Shown here: piece after piece, positions 15,847 to 18,472 of the stretch | How positions within the stretch are numbered: position 1 is the first letter of the stretch | Layout of the letters: every line of letters begins with the position of its first letter | NCBI GenBank assembly: GCA_021817755.1 | Contig: JAKAGC010000007.1 | Span: forward strand, 1 to 18,472 | Direction of reading: 5' to 3' | DNA from: Acidobacteriota bacterium | Lineage (GTDB): Bacteria > Acidobacteriota > Aminicenantia > UBA2199 | DNA: 18,472 nucleotides | Translations under genes and position numbers: made by a program | Notes under the pieces: model-generated | Told to the model about the DNA's origin: nothing | The model's input: only the letters and a program-made list of their open reading frames with translations | Databases searched by the model: none

Positions 15847-18472
15847 ATGGAAGATATATATTTTCTTCATCCCCCAACAAATTTTTTAAAAGATAAATTT
15901 CCTCTTTCAGGAGTTTTTCCAGCCGAATCCGCAGCAACCGATTATTTCCTTCATGCTCCTGTTGGTATTTCTGCACTAATTCACAGGTTGAGGCAAAATG
16001 GATTCAATGTTGGATTTTTAAATATTGCTCGTCTTTTTTATGATACCATTCGTCAAGGCAAATCTTTTTCCCTCGATTCTATTCTGAAGGGAATCTCTGC
16101 ACCCGCAATTGGAATAGATCTCCATTGGGCAGTACATTCTTCTGGGGCTATCGAATTAGCAAGAGCCCTAAAAAAGTTTTATCCCCAAACCTTTATATTC
16201 CTTGGAGGACTAACATCCACTTATTTTTATCGTGAAATTCTTCAGGATTATCCTTTCATAGATGCTGTTGTTCTTGGCGAGGCTGATGAATCGATTATTC
16301 CTCTTGTAAATGCATTGAGAACCAATACTTCTCTTGAAACCGTTCCCAATCTTGCTTACCGGAATTTTTTAGGAAAAGGAAAACAAGATGATATCCAGTT
16401 AAATCGGATTGTGCTCCCTTCCAGTTGGGAGAATAATCGGTTTCCTGTAATCGATACCCAGATGTCCTGTGCATATATCGCCATAAAAGGGTGCAAATTT
16501 GATTGTCCTTTTTGTGGTGGGTCCGCCACCAGTTACCGTGAATTTTTTTCCCGGAAAGAACCCGTATTTTTATCTCCCGATCGTCTAGTTGATGAAATTA
16601 TTGCTTTTGATGAACAAGGTGTTGAAACACTATTCCTCGCCGGTGATATTCGTATGATGGGTCCCCATTATGTCGATGCTTTTTTCTCACGATTGAAGGA
16701 ATTACAAAATAGAAAACTAACCATTCGAATCCAGGAGGAATTATTTTATCCAGCCCATTCCCGATACCTTGATCGATGGAAACAGGCCCAGATCAATTGC
16801 TCATTTATATTTACTCCTGAATCTGCCGATTACTCCGTTCGTAAGCGGCTCGGTAAAACTTACTCCGATGAAGTCCTATTCAATATGGTTAAAAATTTTA
16901 GCCATATGGAGTTACCCCTTGTACTATGTTTTTTATATGCACTCCCCGGACAGGATCAGGCAAGTATTCATTCTACTATGGATTTTATACACCAATCCAT
17001 ACAATACCCGCATATTGATTATGTTATCGAACCAATGCTTTTTATTGATCCTGGTTCTCCCATATTTGAGAACCCCCAAAAATGGGGATATCATATTGAT
17101 TTCCACACCTTAAAAGATATAAAATTTCATCTTGAGAAACCCCATTGGTCTCAAACCATTGGGTATCATACCGATTCGCTCTCAAAAGAAGAGATGATCG
17201 AAATGATATTTTATACCGCTCAATATTCCGATCGTATCAGGATGGAACAAAACCCTGAACTTTCATCTCTTTACCTGCTGAATTATCAGAACAGCCAAAA
17301 AAATAGGGAATTAATAAATCTTATAAACACTTCTCCACAAATGACTGATAAAGAAATTGAACGATTTATTTCCCAACAATTCCCTCCATATTTACTCCTC
17401 GATAATTATATTCGAAAAACTCAAATACCCCAGCAATTTACAAATCAAATGGGCGGTTATTTTAGCGCTTTCCCATATCTCAATTACATACTTCTTTATA
17501 TCTTAAAAGTTTCTCCCTCTTCAATTTTGGAGTGTTTTTTTAACGGATTCCGTGAAATAAATAATTTAAAAGAGGAAACAGATCGTACTCAGGATCATTT
17601 TGAACAAATTCAGGGAGCCCCAATAGCATTTAAAAAAGAAATAGGCAGATTACTTTCCGAGATAGCCCTCTCACCCAATATTGTTGATTTCATCCAGAAT
17701 CTCATCGATTTTGAATGGATAAATTACTGTTCAGAGAATATCAGGTCCGTAAATCAGAAAAAGAATATTGAGAACAATTTAGAGGAAGTTCAAAAACATC
17801 CCGATGATTTCTCAAAAGATTTTTCAAAACTAATATTTCTGAAAAATAAAAATGTAAGTTTTAAACAATTTTTATATAATTTTGATACAATCCAATGGAA
17901 AAATTTTTCCTTTTCTCAAATTAGAAGTGAAGAAACATCGTATGTCTATTTTTTAAATCAAGGATATCATAAGACCATATCCTCTACTTTAAAGGATTTG
18001 GCCGTCCGATGCGGTACCGGACGAAGTGTTGCTGAGTTAATTGAAACCATCAATACCCATCACTCGGAAAATCAATTTATAACTGCTATCAATCTCGGAA
18101 ATATGTTATCTCAAGGTATTCTTATGCAAGCAGAATCTTCTGATGAAGAGACAGCCGGAATACCCATTGAGAATTTTCCTCCTGCAGAGGTTTTATTTAT
18201 TGTACCCCCAGGAATCAATACTCAGATTCCCTCACTCGGAGTTCATCTTTTGCAGGCTCAATGCAAACGTAACAATATACGTGCTCACATTTTTTATGCC
18301 AATATTCATTTTTCCGATTTTATAGGTGCAGATTTTTATAACAATATCGTCGACCTCGATCAAACCATTTTTATTGCTGAACGTTTATTTGCATCTGTTG
18401 CGTTTCAATTACCCTTTCTTGGAAAAAATGTTCATCGTTTGATAGACCCACAATTTATTCCCGATCATCTAT
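15847..18472 (+). CDS. Double B12-type radical SAM fusion protein (3' end beyond the window)
   Basis: The frame opens at ATG immediately after the TAA of the kinase gene and stays open to the window end (875 codons seen). Module 1 (~1-440) is a B12-binding radical SAM enzyme: a cobalamin-type Rossmann part with DLHW...HSSG at 91-100, then cluster motif GCKFDCPFCGGS with C216, C220 and C223, FIFTPESAD and the following barrel strands. Residues ~440-690 are helical and unassigned. Residues ~693-765 look like a PqqD/RRE-type winged helix (YVYFLNQGY, AVRCGTGRSVAELIETI, LGNMLSQGIL). From ~780 a second B12 domain begins (VLFIVPPG, PSLGVHLLQAQCKRNNIRAH, AERLFASVAF), resembling the N-terminus of the RiPP-maturation radical SAM family. 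There is only a weak GGGGTAAG upstream, so translation is probably coupled to the kinase gene. Substrate unknown. Confidence 0.85.
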   Translation, partial: MEDIYFLHPPTNFLKDKFPLSGVFPAESAATDYFLHAPVGISALIHRLRQNGFNVGFLNIARLFYDTIRQGKSFSLDSILKGISAPAIGIDLHWAVHSSGAIELARALKKFYPQTFIFLGGLTSTYFYREILQDYPFIDAVVLGEADESIIPLVNALRTNTSLETVPNLAYRNFLGKGKQDDIQLNRIVLPSSWENNRFPVIDTQMSCAYIAIKGCKFDCPFCGGSATSYREFFSRKEPVFLSPDRLVDEIIAFDEQGVETLFLAGDIRMMGPHYVDAFFSRLKELQNRKLTIRIQEELFYPAHSRYLDRWKQAQINCSFIFTPESADYSVRKRLGKTYSDEVLFNMVKNFSHMELPLVLCFLYALPGQDQASIHSTMDFIHQSIQYPHIDYVIEPMLFIDPGSPIFENPQKWGYHIDFHTLKDIKFHLEKPHWSQTIGYHTDSLSKEEMIEMIFYTAQYSDRIRMEQNPELSSLYLLNYQNSQKNRELINLINTSPQMTDKEIERFISQQFPPYLLLDNYIRKTQIPQQFTNQMGGYFSAFPYLNYILLYILKVSPSSILECFFNGFREINNLKEETDRTQDHFEQIQGAPIAFKKEIGRLLSEIALSPNIVDFIQNLIDFEWINYCSENIRSVNQKKNIENNLEEVQKHPDDFSKDFSKLIFLKNKNVSFKQFLYNFDTIQWKNFSFSQIRSEETSYVYFLNQGYHKTISSTLKDLAVRCGTGRSVAELIETINTHHSENQFITAINLGNMLSQGILMQAESSDEETAGIPIENFPPAEVLFIVPPGINTQIPSLGVHLLQAQCKRNNIRAHIFYANIHFSDFIGADFYNNIVDLDQTIFIAERLFASVAFQLPFLGKNVHRLIDPQFIPDHL

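Noticed and set aside
16769..17113. 114-residue reading frame on the plus strand
   Set aside because: It lies in another frame inside the double radical SAM gene and has no ribosome site or family resemblance.

Overview
The window is AT-rich bacterial DNA that reads as a gene-dense chromosome. Neighbouring genes are often tightly spaced, Shine-Dalgarno sequences are strong, and sigma70-type promoters (TTGACA/TATAAT-like) are recognisable. The gene mix is a GldG/DUF4340 ABC operon, an NfnAB-type electron-bifurcating oxidoreductase, B12-dependent radical SAM enzymes and a giant Ser/Thr kinase-ATPase-GAF-PP2C protein. This suggests an anaerobic or facultative bacterium, perhaps a spirochaete-like or uncultured deep-branching lineage. 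The taxon is an inference and cannot be fixed from this window.

Layout. Positions 1-3772 (+) hold the 3' end of an ABC-2 permease gene, a GldG-family gene and a DUF4340 gene, closed by a strong terminator hairpin at 3828-3880. Positions 3963-4856 (-) encode an EamA/DMT exporter. Positions 5164-7479 (-) form the two-gene nfnA-nfnB operon. Positions 7871-8073 (+) hold a near-consensus promoter followed by tRNA-Gly(GCC) and tRNA-Cys(GCA).

Positions 8128-18472 form what looks like one divergent accessory locus. On the minus strand, an 80-aa Nif11/NHLP-like peptide gene is followed directly by a B12-binding radical SAM gene. On the plus strand, a 1761-aa kinase-ATPase-GAF-phosphatase gene abuts a very large gene that runs off the window. 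That last gene is unusual: its first ~440 residues are a complete B12-type radical SAM enzyme, its middle contains a PqqD/RRE-like segment, and after residue ~780 a second B12-type radical SAM module begins.

How it may work together (inference): the peptide would be a RiPP-type precursor with no Cys, and no Ser or Thr in its last 21 residues. Two or three B12 radical SAM modules would modify it, for example by C-methylation. The kinase/phosphatase giant would sense a condition and control the system. Promoters for both arms lie back to back in a 264-nt spacer with GGTAAAA repeats.

The minus-strand radical SAM gene has no ATG, GTG or TTG that preserves its B12 domain. Its frame is open back to the UAG of the peptide gene, and an AUC codon with a well-placed Shine-Dalgarno is the best start.
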